Positions 36,687-46,944 of a stretch of DNA of 64,000 nucleotides are shown one piece after another. The translations under genes were made by a program, and so were the position numbers. Every line of letters begins with the position of its first letter. Within the stretch, counting starts at the first letter, position 1. The DNA comes from Theobroma cacao (Eukaryota > Streptophyta > Magnoliopsida > Malvales > Malvaceae). The notes under the pieces were generated by a model. It had not been told where the DNA came from, ran no database searches, and was given only the letters and a program-made list of their open reading frames with translations. The stretch spans positions 13,092,939-13,156,938 of the forward strand of contig NC_030851.1 of assembly GCF_000208745.1 (NCBI RefSeq), read 5' to 3'.

Positions 36687-36868
36687 ACCGCTTTATGGAA
36701 AGAGGTTGTTTGTTGGAGAAATTGGACACTCAATGATCAGGAAGGATTCTTTCCTTGGCTGATCATTGACTCCTAATACCGCTTTATGGAAAGAGGTTGT
36801 TTGTTGAAGAAATTGGACACTCAATGATCAGGAAGGATTCTTTCCTTAGCTGATCATTGACTCCTAAA
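36687..36868. repeat. Two tandem 91-bp repeats with a hairpin
   Basis: accgctttatggaaagaggt starts at 36687 and again at 36778, and the copies differ at only a few bases. Each contains caatgatcag and, about 20 bases on, ctgatcattg, a perfect 10-bp inverted repeat around ggaaggattctttcc. Confidence 0.88.
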
Positions 36869-38239
36869 TATTAGGGATACATGCCTAAAATCAAGGAGTT
36901 TGAATCCTTGATGGAATCAATCAATTTTGAATTGATTGATAGTAAATCTCCAAAATATTAAGTCTTCCTCATTTGATGAGGACTCCCTAAATTAAGGGAT
37001 TATGATTTAAATTTATCCACATCTAATTAGATTAGATAATTTTAATTAAAATTGAAAGTCAACATGAGTAGATGACATCCTAATCCGATTAGGATAGATT
37101 TTAATTAAGATAAATTTACTAATAAATTAGGACTTCTAATAATGATTAGAACTCTACAATTAGTGAATGGATAATACAAGATTAAAAGGTGGATAAGGAC
37201 CTTCCTAAAATATTTAGGACACATGATTTGGATCATGAAACCTTTTAAAATGGTTTATGATAGATACTCAAACTAGGAAGTTTCCTAAATTGGTTTAGGT
37301 TTCTAATTAAAGAAGTTTAATTAGAAAGAACTTACTAATAGAATTAATTCAAATATGATTTGAGCTAGTTAAAGGCCTTGATATGATCAATTCCTTTACG
37401 AAGTAATTTAAAAAAATAAAATAAAATAAAAATTTTAAAAAAATTACTAAATCTTTTCAAACCTAAGCACCAAATGATTTGAACTATGATCCTCAATTGT
37501 TGAGTGACATTTTTCAAATGAAATGAAAGATCATCATCATATTGAGCATGTTTACTTTATATGTTCATAACTAGAGTAGAAAAATCCATAACCGTCTTAG
37601 TAGAACAGCATGTGATAGATTTAATTTTATGCGATCTATTAAATGCTATGCATGCTAATCAAATGAGACCTTAATAAAATGAAAAGGATAAAATCCCTCG
37701 AAAAATATTGAGTCACATACCTCGTATGATTAAGTTGCCTTCCACCATATAGCAAGATAACCTGGCTGCCTTTTTAATCGGAGGCTTGTTGAGCACACTC
37801 AAGGCCACACTTTTACACGAGTATGTTTGAGCTATTGGTGGGTCTTACTCAACTAGTTTCATAAAATTCGGATACTTGAAAACTTGATTATTATGGAAAC
37901 TAAAGGCAAAGGCTAGGCGAAACATATATGATATGTTTAGGCAATGTGTTGTCACCTAGCTGATCTAGGAGTTGTATAGAGATACAATTGGTAAGCTCAG
38001 TTACCTACCTAATCTATCTATCATGGTTTGTTGAGCACACTCAAGGCCATGACTACTTGGATAGGATCCTAGCCCACTAAGAGAATCTTAGTAGAGATCT
38101 CTCAAGGTGATATTGAGGGTTAACATCTTGTAGAAAATAGTGGGAGAACTATTTAAAATTTTAAAACTTTGTTTTAAATAGTTTATGCATGATATTTACT
38201 TATTGTTTTATTTTATCTATTTAGGCATAATTTATATAC

Positions 38240-38440
38240 ATGGCTAATAATCTGTCTCTACGGAGCATCTTGGATGCAAATAAACTCACTGGCCCAAACT
38301 TTCTCGATTGGTTTCAGAACCTTAAGATCGTCTTGAAACAGGATAAGAAATCCTATGTCCTTAACACTCCTATTCCACCAGTCCATGTTGTTGATACTAG
38401 TGCTAAGGATAAGGAAGCATATCAACGTCATACATGTTTG
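38240..38440 (+). pseudogene. Copia gag, N-terminal fragment
   Basis: Starts MANNLSLRSILDANKLTG, followed by NFLDWFQNLKIVLKQ, the typical N-terminus of plant copia gag polyproteins. After about 67 codons the sequence joins the 3' LTR at caacaacc (38441), which is also where LTR homology starts, and an artificial stop follows at 38455. Confidence 0.88.
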
Positions 38441-38678
38441 CAACAACCGAGTTGAGGTGGTTGAGCTTTTTGAAAGCTGATTTGGTGGTTTAACAAAGGA
38501 TTCATCAACCTTTGTTATTTAGGTAAAGTGATATGATCACATATTTTTATTTTAATTTAATTTTGTACTCAATTTGACATGAAAGAGATCCTAAGAAGGT
38601 GAAGCATAATTTAATTTTTTAAATTTATTTTCGCTACGTTTTATTTTTATTTGATGTATGATCAGCCCTCACCCAACA
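38441..38678 (+). repeat. 3' LTR remnant of deleted copia
   Basis: 238 bp matching 35355-35592 without length change, ending CACCCAACA. Only the last ninth of the LTR remains. Confidence 0.9.
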
Positions 38679-38683
38679 CAATA

Positions 38684-38795
38684 AAGCAACAATAGACAAA
38701 AATTACCTGAAGAAAAATTGAACTTCGACTTTGAGATAATGATGAAAACTAAATGATATCAAAGCTTGAGAGATTAGAGAATCACGTTGATAATG
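38684..38795 (-). other. Leader and primer site of old copia element
   Basis: On the minus strand the LTR end is followed by ttatcaacgtgattctc, resembling the TTATCAACAC/TTATCAGCACG junction I know from this copia group, in place of a tRNA-Met site. The leader then continues to the caata duplication. Confidence 0.5.
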
Positions 38796-39133
38796 TGTTA
38801 TGAAATATAACTTAAAAGAACAAATAAAAATAACTTGAAAGAACAACTAAAGAAAGAGAAAAAAGAGAAGAAAGAAAGAGAATAACTATAAAAGAAAGTA
38901 TTCAGAGAGAGAAAGAAGATCTTATTGAAATATATGTTTACAAATGAAGTGAATGGCCTATTTATAGGCTAATAACCTCTTATCTAGATAGAATTTATAA
39001 GATGAAAATAATACAAAAGGATTAGATGGATGGATTAAATCCTAATGTTAAATCTAATCTAATTTAAATCTAAATTTAGATATAGGTAATATAAATAGAT
39101 ATTTACAAAAATATTCACAATATATATATAACA
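38796..39133 (-). repeat. 5' LTR of old copia element
   Basis: On the minus strand it runs TGTTATATATA...TTTCATAACA, 338 bp. It has a TATA box cctataaatagg at 38968-38957 followed by a pyrimidine-rich stretch, and lies directly upstream of the leader and gag split across the nest. No second copy is in the window. Confidence 0.65.
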
Positions 39134-40669
39134 TATTTAAAAATAATTTCTTATGTCCTTATCTTTTTTGTTTTCCTTCTTTTACCATTAATGATACTGT
39201 AATGTTTCACGACTTAGAATTTGTAATCTTGTAGTCTAACATTTGCTTATTTATGCTAAATTTCAATTAGTTATGGCTTACACTTTACTTGATTGGTGAG
39301 AAAATCATTTTGCTTTTTGCATTTTTTTTCTATATATAGCAAAAAGCTGAAAATCGTAACAAAGCCATGTGACTAAAATTCTTTAATTTACGGAACTTTA
39401 GTGTATTCTATACTTGATTTGGGAACCTTAATTCATAACATTGTTGAATTGTTATGAATTCTTTGCCATAATTTTGGAAATTATGCTTTGCCTCTTTGTT
39501 CTTGCGGTCCCCGCTTTTGTATCTGCCCGAAAATTGAAGCTTTAATTGAGCTAAATGTAGTCGCATAATAGGTTGCAATGTGTCTTAATATGTTTTAGGA
39601 GGGCAGGTAGGTAGACTGTGCACCCTGCCAATGGTACGGCTGCTTGGTTGAGGTTGGTAGAGTTAAGTATTACATACATGCCTCGTTGCCATATGCCTTG
39701 AGTTAAAGACCCTTTATTATAAATACATGAATGTATTTGGCAAAAGTAATGAGCCATTATTGTTAACATCAATACAACAACAAACTAAGCCTTTTTCATC
39801 TATAGAGGGTCAGAGTGAGACAAAGAGAAATAATAGGCCATTAACTGATACTGGTAAATCCATGTTCATGGAAACTTTTTCTCACTTGCCTTCATTGATC
39901 TCATAAATGCTTTTATTTTTCACTGTCTTAGGTTCATCCATCCTTGAAGGCATAATTAGAGAACCATTAGTTGAGAAGGATTTTCCTTTTCAGTTTGTGT
40001 GTTGTTTTACCAAAATGTTCTGTGAGAATCATTTTCCTCTACACTATTAGATTATGATTTCAGATAAGATTTGAACTTATTTTCTTAAAAGAGATCTTTT
40101 TCTTTGAAGGCTGTGCATTAATTCCTCTTTCCTCTTTTTCCTGGTCCACTAAATTTGCACTTCAAGTGAACTTAATTAGATGAACAGGTTCAAGTCTTGC
40201 CAAGGAGTTCCTCATGTAAGAGGAACCTTGAGAAGTTTCAAAAACGTTTTCTTATGCATCAATCATGGCTGTTGTTATGTTCTTCCCCCCATGTGAGAGG
40301 AACCTTGAGAAGTTGTGATTGGCTGCGATTTTTGGCTTGAGGGTTTCAAAGCCGTGTTCTTATGCATCAATCATGGCTGTTTTTATATGTTCTTTCCCCC
40401 ACTACTCCGCTCATGCATTGGCAGAAAAGCATATTAATTTGGAATACCAATAATGTGTTTCATGGCCTTCCTATGATGATATGGGCTGCATAGCTACTGT
40501 CAATTATTGCTCGTTAAATGAAAACCTCAACTTAACACATGACAACATACCAAGGAACATGCAATCAACAGAGGAAGGGGCTGTGGCTGGGCAGCATCTC
40601 TAAATCAGTAATTATACAGCTTTTGTGTTAAAAGTAAAATGAAAGCCAAGTTATAGTATTTTATGTTTG
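39134..40669. other. Intergenic sequence, no gene seen
   Basis: Neither strand holds a convincing coding region; the ORF near 39551-39772 has no recognisable motif. It contains one local duplication at 40210-40405. Confidence 0.6.
40210..40405. repeat. Imperfect local duplication
   Basis: gaggaaccttgagaagtt occurs at about 40219 and 40299, and ttatgcatcaatcatggctgtt at about 40252 and 40361. Each is followed by tatgttcttccccc-like text. The second unit carries about 30 extra bases. Confidence 0.75.
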
Positions 40670-41300
40670 CTACTGGAAGGTAGTGTGCAAATCGACAAAA
40701 ATGGGTGGTTTGAGGCTTTCAAATCTGGTGCAGAAAAATATTGATTTGCTTTGTAATGTAAATGATGGTGTATATATGGAAATGACCAGAATGCCCTTTG
40801 GAGGAAGTTTATTTGTGAGAAATATGGGGAGGGGTTATCATCATGTAATCAGACAGGGAAGAAGTCTAATGCCGGGAGAATATCATCTGATTACAAGAAA
40901 AAGAAAAAAAAAAAAAGAAAAGGTTGATAAAGTGATAAGAAAGGAGAGTTGTCGATGGGTTATAGGGGTTGGGCGTAGCCAAGACTCTTCGAAACTGTGA
41001 AGACTAAATTTGTAAAGGTGAGAGGGGCTTGGCTTGCTAATAGCGAGTAATGAGAGAAAGATAGTATACAATAACTGTTGGAACTGTTGCAAGGAGTGTT
41101 TATTGGTGATGAGATAAAGGATGTTTTAATTTGGGAGCTTGATAAGAAAGGAAAATTTTCTGTTAAGGAAGCTATGAGTGTTTTAGGAGGTCAATCTCAG
41201 GGGGGAAATTATGGAGTTTGGTTTTCATATATCTGGAAAATTATAGTTCCCCAAGAGTGTAGTGCTTTCTTTGGTTGGTGATGTTGAATAGTAGTCCTAC
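40670..41300 (+). pseudogene. L1-type LINE ORF2 fragment, part 1
   Basis: Starts in the conserved region after the reverse transcriptase core (WKVVCKSTKMGGLRLSNLVQKN at about 40676). It continues with frame breaks through CRWVIGVGRSQD (about 40950) to KKGKFSVKEAMSVL and IWKIIVPQECSAFFGW (about 41145-41280), the zf-RVT region typical of plant L1 elements. It is broken at 41300 by a solo LTR and resumes at 42840. Confidence 0.82.
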
Positions 41301-41805
41301 TGTAGACACCAGTTGTTTTGCGTCATTCAGAAAAAGTATTCACTTTTATTCTTATCAGTATTTTTAATTCCATTGATATTTTATTGTTATTTGTATTTAT
41401 ATTTTCATTGCTGTTTTTTAATGGGCTAATATTAAGCCCAATTCAAAGTTGGGTTCAGATACCTTTTGGACTTTAGAATCTATAAGGTTTGGGCCATGGT
41501 GAAATGGGCTTTTGGGCTTTCAAAGTCCACAGGTTGTTAAAAAACTTAGGACTTAATTAAAAATTTCTGTTAGAAAGATTAACTGAAGTAATAAAATTTT
41601 TTTAAAAAATAAAAAGAGAAATACATAACTATATTTAAAATAATGAAATTACATAATAAGTAACGAGAGTTTGAAATTATAGAAAGAAGACTTAAAGGAA
41701 TCTAAGACAATTGATGATAAAAAAAAAAAGACCAAGATCATTATGCATCCTCATTACATCTTTTAACTACCATTTCATTCATTTCCACCCTATGTTTTGT
41801 ACAAG

Positions 41806-42650
41806 TTCCGATGATGAGACCTTCTCAAGAAGTTTGTAAGGATAGACTTTCTCGAGAAATTCTCTAACTGAGGATTCGTTCTTCAATTTTACCAAAAGGA
41901 TGCAAGGATTCGATAAGCGTTTTCAATAAAAGACTTTGACTCGTGTTTATTAATTAGGATTTTACATCATGCCATGAGATACGTATTTTGTATACAAAAA
42001 GAAACTCCGACGATCGGATTTGCTCGAAGAGCTTGTAATGATAAGTTTCCTTGAGGAATTCTCTAGATGAAAGGACATCTCGAATTTTACCAAAACGATG
42101 GGAGGATCCGAAAAATGTCTTTGATAAAATGTTGTCAATTGTATATCTAATGTATCCCGATGGTGAGATTTCCTTGAGAAACTTGTAAAGATAAGTTTAT
42201 TGAAAAATTCTCTGAGTGAAAGAGTTTTCTTGGATTTTACTAGAAAGATAAAGAGGATCTGAGAAATGTCCTTAATAAACGATCTCAATTTGTATTAAAT
42301 AAATTGAAATTCATAACACATTTATCATACATTTATTACATATTCATTTCATGCATATTTTAATTTTGAAATAAAGCTCAATTGGCACCCCGAGCATTTG
42401 GCTCATTGGTTAGTGCATGATCCCCTTGCCTAAATAGTAAGGTTCGAATCCCCCATCTCCCAATTATAAAAAATAAATAAATAAAGCTCAAATGATAATC
42501 TCAATGATGAGATTTCTCTAAAAAAACTTGTAAAAGATAAGCTTTTCGAGAAATTTGCTAGGTGAGAAGACATTCTCGAAGTTTACTAGAAAGATGGAAG
42601 GACTTGAAAAATGACTTCAAATAAAAAAATTATCATTTGTAATCAAGTAA
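41806..42650. repeat. Four ~150-190 bp tandem repeats in the solo LTR
   Basis: Units begin near 41810, 41998, 42152 and 42497. Each has, in order, a gatgagat-type word, cttgtaa(a)gataag, a gagaaattctct-type word, a gaattttac-aaa-gatg-type word, and a final aaatg-ctt-aataaa. A SINE separates units 3 and 4. Confidence 0.8.
42382..42478 (+). mobile_element. tRNA-derived SINE insertion
   Basis: It has internal RNA polymerase III promoter boxes: A-like tggctcattgg (42399-42409) and a perfect B box ggttcgaatcc (42441-42451). A short A/T tail (aaataaataa) ends it. It is flanked by a perfect 13-bp target duplication aaataaagctcaa (42369-42381 and 42479-42491). The duplication and tail show retroposition, so it is not a functional tRNA gene. 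Confidence 0.85.
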
Positions 42651-42839
42651 AGTTAAAAATGGAAATAAATAAAGAAACAAATAAGGATAAAATTAAGGAT
42701 TAAGGTGAAAATAGGATAATAAGTGATTATTTGGTACAATTCATCGAATGGGCATAATGAGATCTAACAAAAAATATTGATGGCGACTCCTAAATTTCAT
42801 GTCGAGGCAGACAAGTTTCTGAACCCGCACATTGCAACA

Positions 42840-43024
42840 CCTGCAACGAGTTTTCTTAATATTAGGGGGATTTCTTTTGAGCAAAGTGATGTCTAATGCC
42901 CATGGTGTAAACAGGTAGAGGAAAAATGTATGCATATTTTTCTTGCATGTCATTTTTCATAAGAGATGTGGAGCTTGATTTTTAGTTGATGGAACCTTCA
43001 ATGGGTGGCTCCTTGCTTTATATA
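42840..43024 (+). pseudogene. LINE ORF2 fragment, part 2
   Basis: Reads the rest of the zf-RVT zinc-binding motif: CPWCKQVEEKCMHIFLACHF (about 42895-42955) with the C-x2-C...H-x4-C spacing typical of plant L1 ORF2, then EMWSLIF. One stop precedes the motif and others follow. Broken at 43024 by a MITE-like element. Confidence 0.8.
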
Positions 43025-43791
43025 GTGTCTGTTTGGCCTAATTTTTTTTCAGTTTATTTACCTCTTAAAAGTAGAAGTCAGGCAAACAAGATTTTAGAAA
43101 AAGTTCTTAAAAAAAATAACTTTTTTTAAAAAACAAGTTTAAAAAAATTTTTTTAAAAAAAAAGCTTAAAGAAAAGCTCCAGAGATGAGTTTTCCCTTCT
43201 CTTCTTTTAAAAACACACCAGTTTCTTAGAAAATATCCATCTTTTTCAATCAATATCCCTCTCCTCTCTCTCTGTCTACAAATCACCCTTCTCCAACGCA
43301 AAATCATGATCTCCCTCTTCTCTATCTCTCTCTACAAAGACTACTAGAAAAAAAAAATAGAAGACCCAGTTACTATATAGCAAAATCTAAGATTTTTTTG
43401 TTTTTATAAAAATTAAAAGAAAAGAAAACACAAAATTTAAAGCTACATTCAAGTATTATTTAAAGGTTTTCTCTCTTCTTCACTGAAAAATATAATATTA
43501 TTATTGCTATACAACTTTAAGAGTTGTTCTGTTTCTTTATGGATTTCTTTGATTTTTAACATTTGAAATCACATATAATCACAAAGCATACTTGTTCTGC
43601 TTTGATTTATTAGGCAATTGAAGATTGCATGGATACTTGTTATGGTAAATTTTAACCAAAATTAGAGTTTATATAATTTTACCAAATAACTTACCAAACA
43701 ATTTTAGCTTAATTTTAAAAGTTATTATTTTTCATAAAAGCTCCATAATAGTTTTTAAACTAAAAAGAAAAAACTAAGCCAAACAGGCTCA
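43025..43791. mobile_element. MITE-like element with ~25-bp terminal inverted repeats
   Basis: The left end gtgtctgtttggcctaatt and the right end aactaagccaaacaggctca are imperfect inverted repeats. The ~770-bp interior is AT-rich and non-coding, with ctctctct runs. It lies between two LINE pieces that belong together, so it is an insertion. Flanking atag on both sides may be part of the duplication, but its length is unclear, so I cannot name the superfamily. Confidence 0.7.
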
Positions 43792-44773
43792 TAGTTTTGA
43801 ATAGAGATCTTGAAAATCTATTCTCAAATAGCACACTAAGAAAGATATGGATGTTAGTGTGGTTCTACAATATGGGTCTTTGTGGCTTGCAAGAAATGAT
43901 TTGGTGTTTAACAATAACAAATGGGAGAAAAGCTAAGTGGTCTTCATGATTAAAATGACAGCTAAGTCTTAGATTAATGCCTTTGAGAAGGAGAATGATA
44001 TTGAGGAACTTGGATGGTGGACTATTCCTTGGATAATTAATAGACTTCAAGTGGTCAATAATTTAAGAAGAGAAATTGTCCGGATTCCCCCAAATGAGGG
44101 GGAACTGAAATTTAAGGTTGATAGATCAACTAGATAGAAACTTGGGTTGTTGGAGTATGGGAAGTGCTTAAAGATTGTAATGGTAATGTAATGGGTTTAT
44201 TTTTTTCGTCCTTTGGGTGAACAAGAGTCTTAACTATGTAGAAAATTTAACCAATTGAACTACTTTATATTTTCATGTTGATTCTCCAAGGAAAGGTATT
44301 AAATCTTTGATCGTTGAGTCAAATTCATGTATTGCACTTTAAAGGATCCATAACTTGGATACTAGGCCATAGACTTTGTGAAAGATTTTTGTTGATATTA
44401 ATAGGTTGTAGAAGATGATTGGTGGAGTTAGAAACAAGTAGACTTACAAGGAGGCTAATCATTTTTTGGACACACCTGGAAAATGGGAGTGAATCGACTC
44501 AACATGTTCAATGCGTGCTAGTGATTGGATATGTGCAGCAAGAATGGGCATAAATATATACATGTCTAGGATCAATATGCATTGATTGTTTTGTGTTCAA
44601 AATGCAAAATGTTTCGTGAATTTAGGTGAATATTTGTCGCATGTTTTGATCTTTTATTTTTTTTGGAGGCTTTATGTGTATCAGGGTTAATGAAATTTAT
44701 GTTATGTGGTTGTTTTTAATTGTGATGCTGTAAAGTTTTTTCTATTAATAAAGTAATTGTTTGAGAAAAAAAG
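43792..44773 (+). pseudogene. LINE ORF2 fragment, part 3 (RNase H end) and 3' tail
   Basis: Continues with LWLARNDLVFNNNKWE (about 43880), then PPNEGELKFKVD (about 44085), the start of the L1 RNase H domain. It ends with LIVESNSC (about 44310), VRNK, and TYKEANHFLDTPGKWE (about 44445), all with nonsense changes. The 3' part has the attaataaagtaattgtttgag text and a short A-run at about 44765-44772, a likely LINE 3' end. Confidence 0.8.
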
Positions 44774-44774
44774 A

Positions 44775-44926
44775 AGACACTGACTGTTTTGTTGATTTAC
44801 TGACCGAAATTGTCAACAAAATATGCCATCGGTAATATACTAATGGAAAAACTTTTCCCAATTACGACACTTTTGACTAAATATCGATGAAATTTTCTAT
44901 CGATAAGGGTTTTATTTTTTGTAGTG
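44775..44926 (-). mobile_element. CACTA (En/Spm-type) terminal fragment
   Basis: On the minus strand it begins CACTACAAAAAA (44926-44915), the CACTA terminus. Subterminal words follow, such as tatcgat (44904, 44885), accgatggc (44835) and ttcggtcagtaaat (44805). No opposite terminus or transposase is visible, so it is a remnant or a very small derivative. Confidence 0.6.
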
Positions 44927-45889
44927 GCTGCTCGTTTTCAGTTACTTGGTTCCTGCTTTATTCTTATTAGCTTATGTCACTTGTTGGCGTTGGATGAGTT
45001 TTTACAATTTTTGGTTGTTGTGGTAATGTGTTGTTTTTGTTTGCGATGCACCACAGTTTGTGGTGTAAGGTTTTGTAAATGTCTGTATATATTTAGGGGA
45101 AACAACTTAGCTTGTAATTTGGTGTTAAGTGGATGTTTTTTGTCTAAGGTTTCCCCTATACTTTAGATTGTTCCATTGTTTTAGCAATTCTTTTGACCAT
45201 TAAGTTTTATGATTGCTTGATGACTTTTCCAAAAACACAAAAAAAATGGAGTTTGTATTGCGCTACTGACTAGCAAAAAAGACGGAGAAGAAAAAATACT
45301 TCTATTACAGCGTCGAAGAAGATGAAGAATAGAGGGAAACTAGTGAGAACATTTTGACTTTTAATGAGTTCGGATAGTATTTAAGGTCTTAAGATATGAG
45401 TTCAAGTAACATTTTTAAATTTTAATGGAGTATTTATAAAATTCATATACCTTATCAGTTAATAGAGTTCGGGATAGGGTATCTCCAAAATACCTAATAT
45501 CCTACTTGTTGATACGGCAAATTCTGAAGTAAGGTCATCATTTTTGATCTTACTATAAGGTCAATTAATAAAGACCATCTGATCTATGAAATTAAATTAC
45601 AGTCATTGATTTAAAACCCATAAAGAAACTAATAAACCAATTCAACTGGTAAACAACAAATCTTCCTTTTGATGCACTCTTTTTATGCCTTATTAATAGA
45701 AACCATTTATTTTCATTTTTTTATTTTATGGCTGAAATTTCATATTATAAGTAAGATTATCACTATAATAAATCAAAAGTCAAAATTTAAAATGTATAAT
45801 AATAAAAATAAAAACACGTGTAATTTAAAATTGTCATTAAAAAAACCTAGACATAAAGTTTTTAGAAGTTATGATTAAAAATCCTTAAC
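44927..45889. other. Intergenic, no gene recognised
   Basis: 44927-45240 could be LINE 3'-tail sequence displaced by the CACTA end (it ends in aaaaacacaaaaaaaa), but I cannot show this. The rest is AT-rich without coding signal. Confidence 0.4.
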
Positions 45890-46944
45890 GTAAAGCAATA
45901 AGAATTGACAAAAAAACTCGTAAAGGTAGAATAACTAAATTTAAAATCTTAACGTAAATGTGTAAAAGTTAACGTAACAAGTCAATTAAAGAAAAAATTT
46001 TAATTTTAATATAAAATAAATATTTAAATTTATATTCTCGGACTAAAATTAGTTAACGATATACAAATTTTAATTTTAAATAAAAAATAATAAAGATAAA
46101 AGTAATTATAGTTCAAAATTGATATAAATAAGTCTTTACGTAAAACTGTAACAATTGACGTAAAAACTTATAAAGTTAGAATAACTAAATTTTAAATCTT
46201 AACGTAAATATGTGAAAGTTAATATAACAAGTCAATTAAATAAAAAAAATCTAATTTTAATGAAAAACAAACATTTAAATTTATACTCTTAGATTATAAG
46301 TGTTTAACAATATACAAATTTTAATTTTTAAATAAACAATAATAAAGATAAAAATAATTATAGTTCAAATTGACATAGAAAAGTCTTGAAGTTAAACTGT
46401 GAGAATTGACGTAAAAACTTATAAATGTGGAATAACTAAATTTTTAATCTTAACGTAAACGTGTGAAAGTTAACGTAACAAGTTAATTAAGTAAAAAAAA
46501 TTCTAATTTTAGTAAAAAATAAATATTTAAATTTATATTCTCGGACTAAAAGTGTTTAACGATATACAAATTTTAATTTTTAAGTTTTGACATAAAACTG
46601 TAACAATTAACGTAAAAACTTATAAAAATGAAATAACTAAATTTTAAATCTTAACGTAAATGTGTGAGAGTTAACGTAACAAGTCAATTAAATAAAAAAA
46701 TCTAATTTTAGTGAAAAAAATTTAAATTTATATTTTTAGGCTAAAAGTGGTTAACGATATATAAATTTTAATTTTTAAATAAAGAATAATAATGAAAAAA
46801 ATTATAATTCAAAATTAACATAAATAAGTTTTGACGTAAAACTGTAAGAATTAACGTAAAAGCTTATAAAGGTAGATTAACTAAATTTTAAATCTTAACG
46901 TAAATATTTGAAAGTTAACATAATAAGTTAATTAAGTAAAAAAA
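45890..46944. repeat. ~250-bp tandem repeat array, left part
   Basis: The marker aacgtaaat preceded by aaatctt occurs at 45951, 46201, 46452, 46653 and 46897, spacings of 250, 251, 201 and 244 bp. Every unit contains acgtaaaactgtaa(c/g)aatt, (a)acttataaa, gaataactaaatttt and ctaaaagtg-ttaacgatata-caaatttt in fixed order. It is very AT-rich, with frequent ACGT and AACGTAA words. It runs into the assembly gap. Confidence 0.9.

Larger units (their letters stand above)
35606..38239 (+). other. Long leader of deleted copia element
   Basis: 2.6 kb without coding content between primer site and gag. It contains a threefold ~180-bp tandem repeat (36000-36535) and a twofold 91-bp repeat (36687-36868). 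A ttgttgagcacactcaaggcca block recurs at about 37788 and 38030. Confidence 0.7.
33522..38678 (+). mobile_element. Deleted Ty1/copia-like element with perfect target duplication
   Basis: It starts TGTTGGAATG, ends CACCCAACA, and is flanked by caata on both sides (33517-33521, 38679-38683). It has a full 5' LTR (33522-35592), a tRNA-Met primer site, a very long leader, the first ~67 codons of a copia gag, and then only the last 238 bp of the 3' LTR. The rest of gag, all of pol and most of the 3' LTR are missing. The deletion therefore occurred after or during integration without touching the outer end. The gag identifies it as copia. Confidence 0.9.
41301..42839. mobile_element. Solo LTR inserted in the LINE
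   Basis: Runs TGTAGACACC...ATTGCAACA, 1539 bp, flanked by cctac (41296-41300) and cctgc (42840-42844), a one-mismatch 5-bp duplication. Excluding it restores one LINE reading frame. It holds no coding region, four ~150-bp tandem repeats and a SINE. The family is unknown; the TGTAGACACC start is common in plant LTRs. The strand is not assigned because no primer site or polypurine tract remains. Confidence 0.75.

Noticed and set aside
42382..42478. tRNA gene
   Set aside because: A and B boxes are present, but the flanking 13-bp duplication and A/T tail show a SINE insertion, and no full cloverleaf with a 3' acceptor stem is evident.
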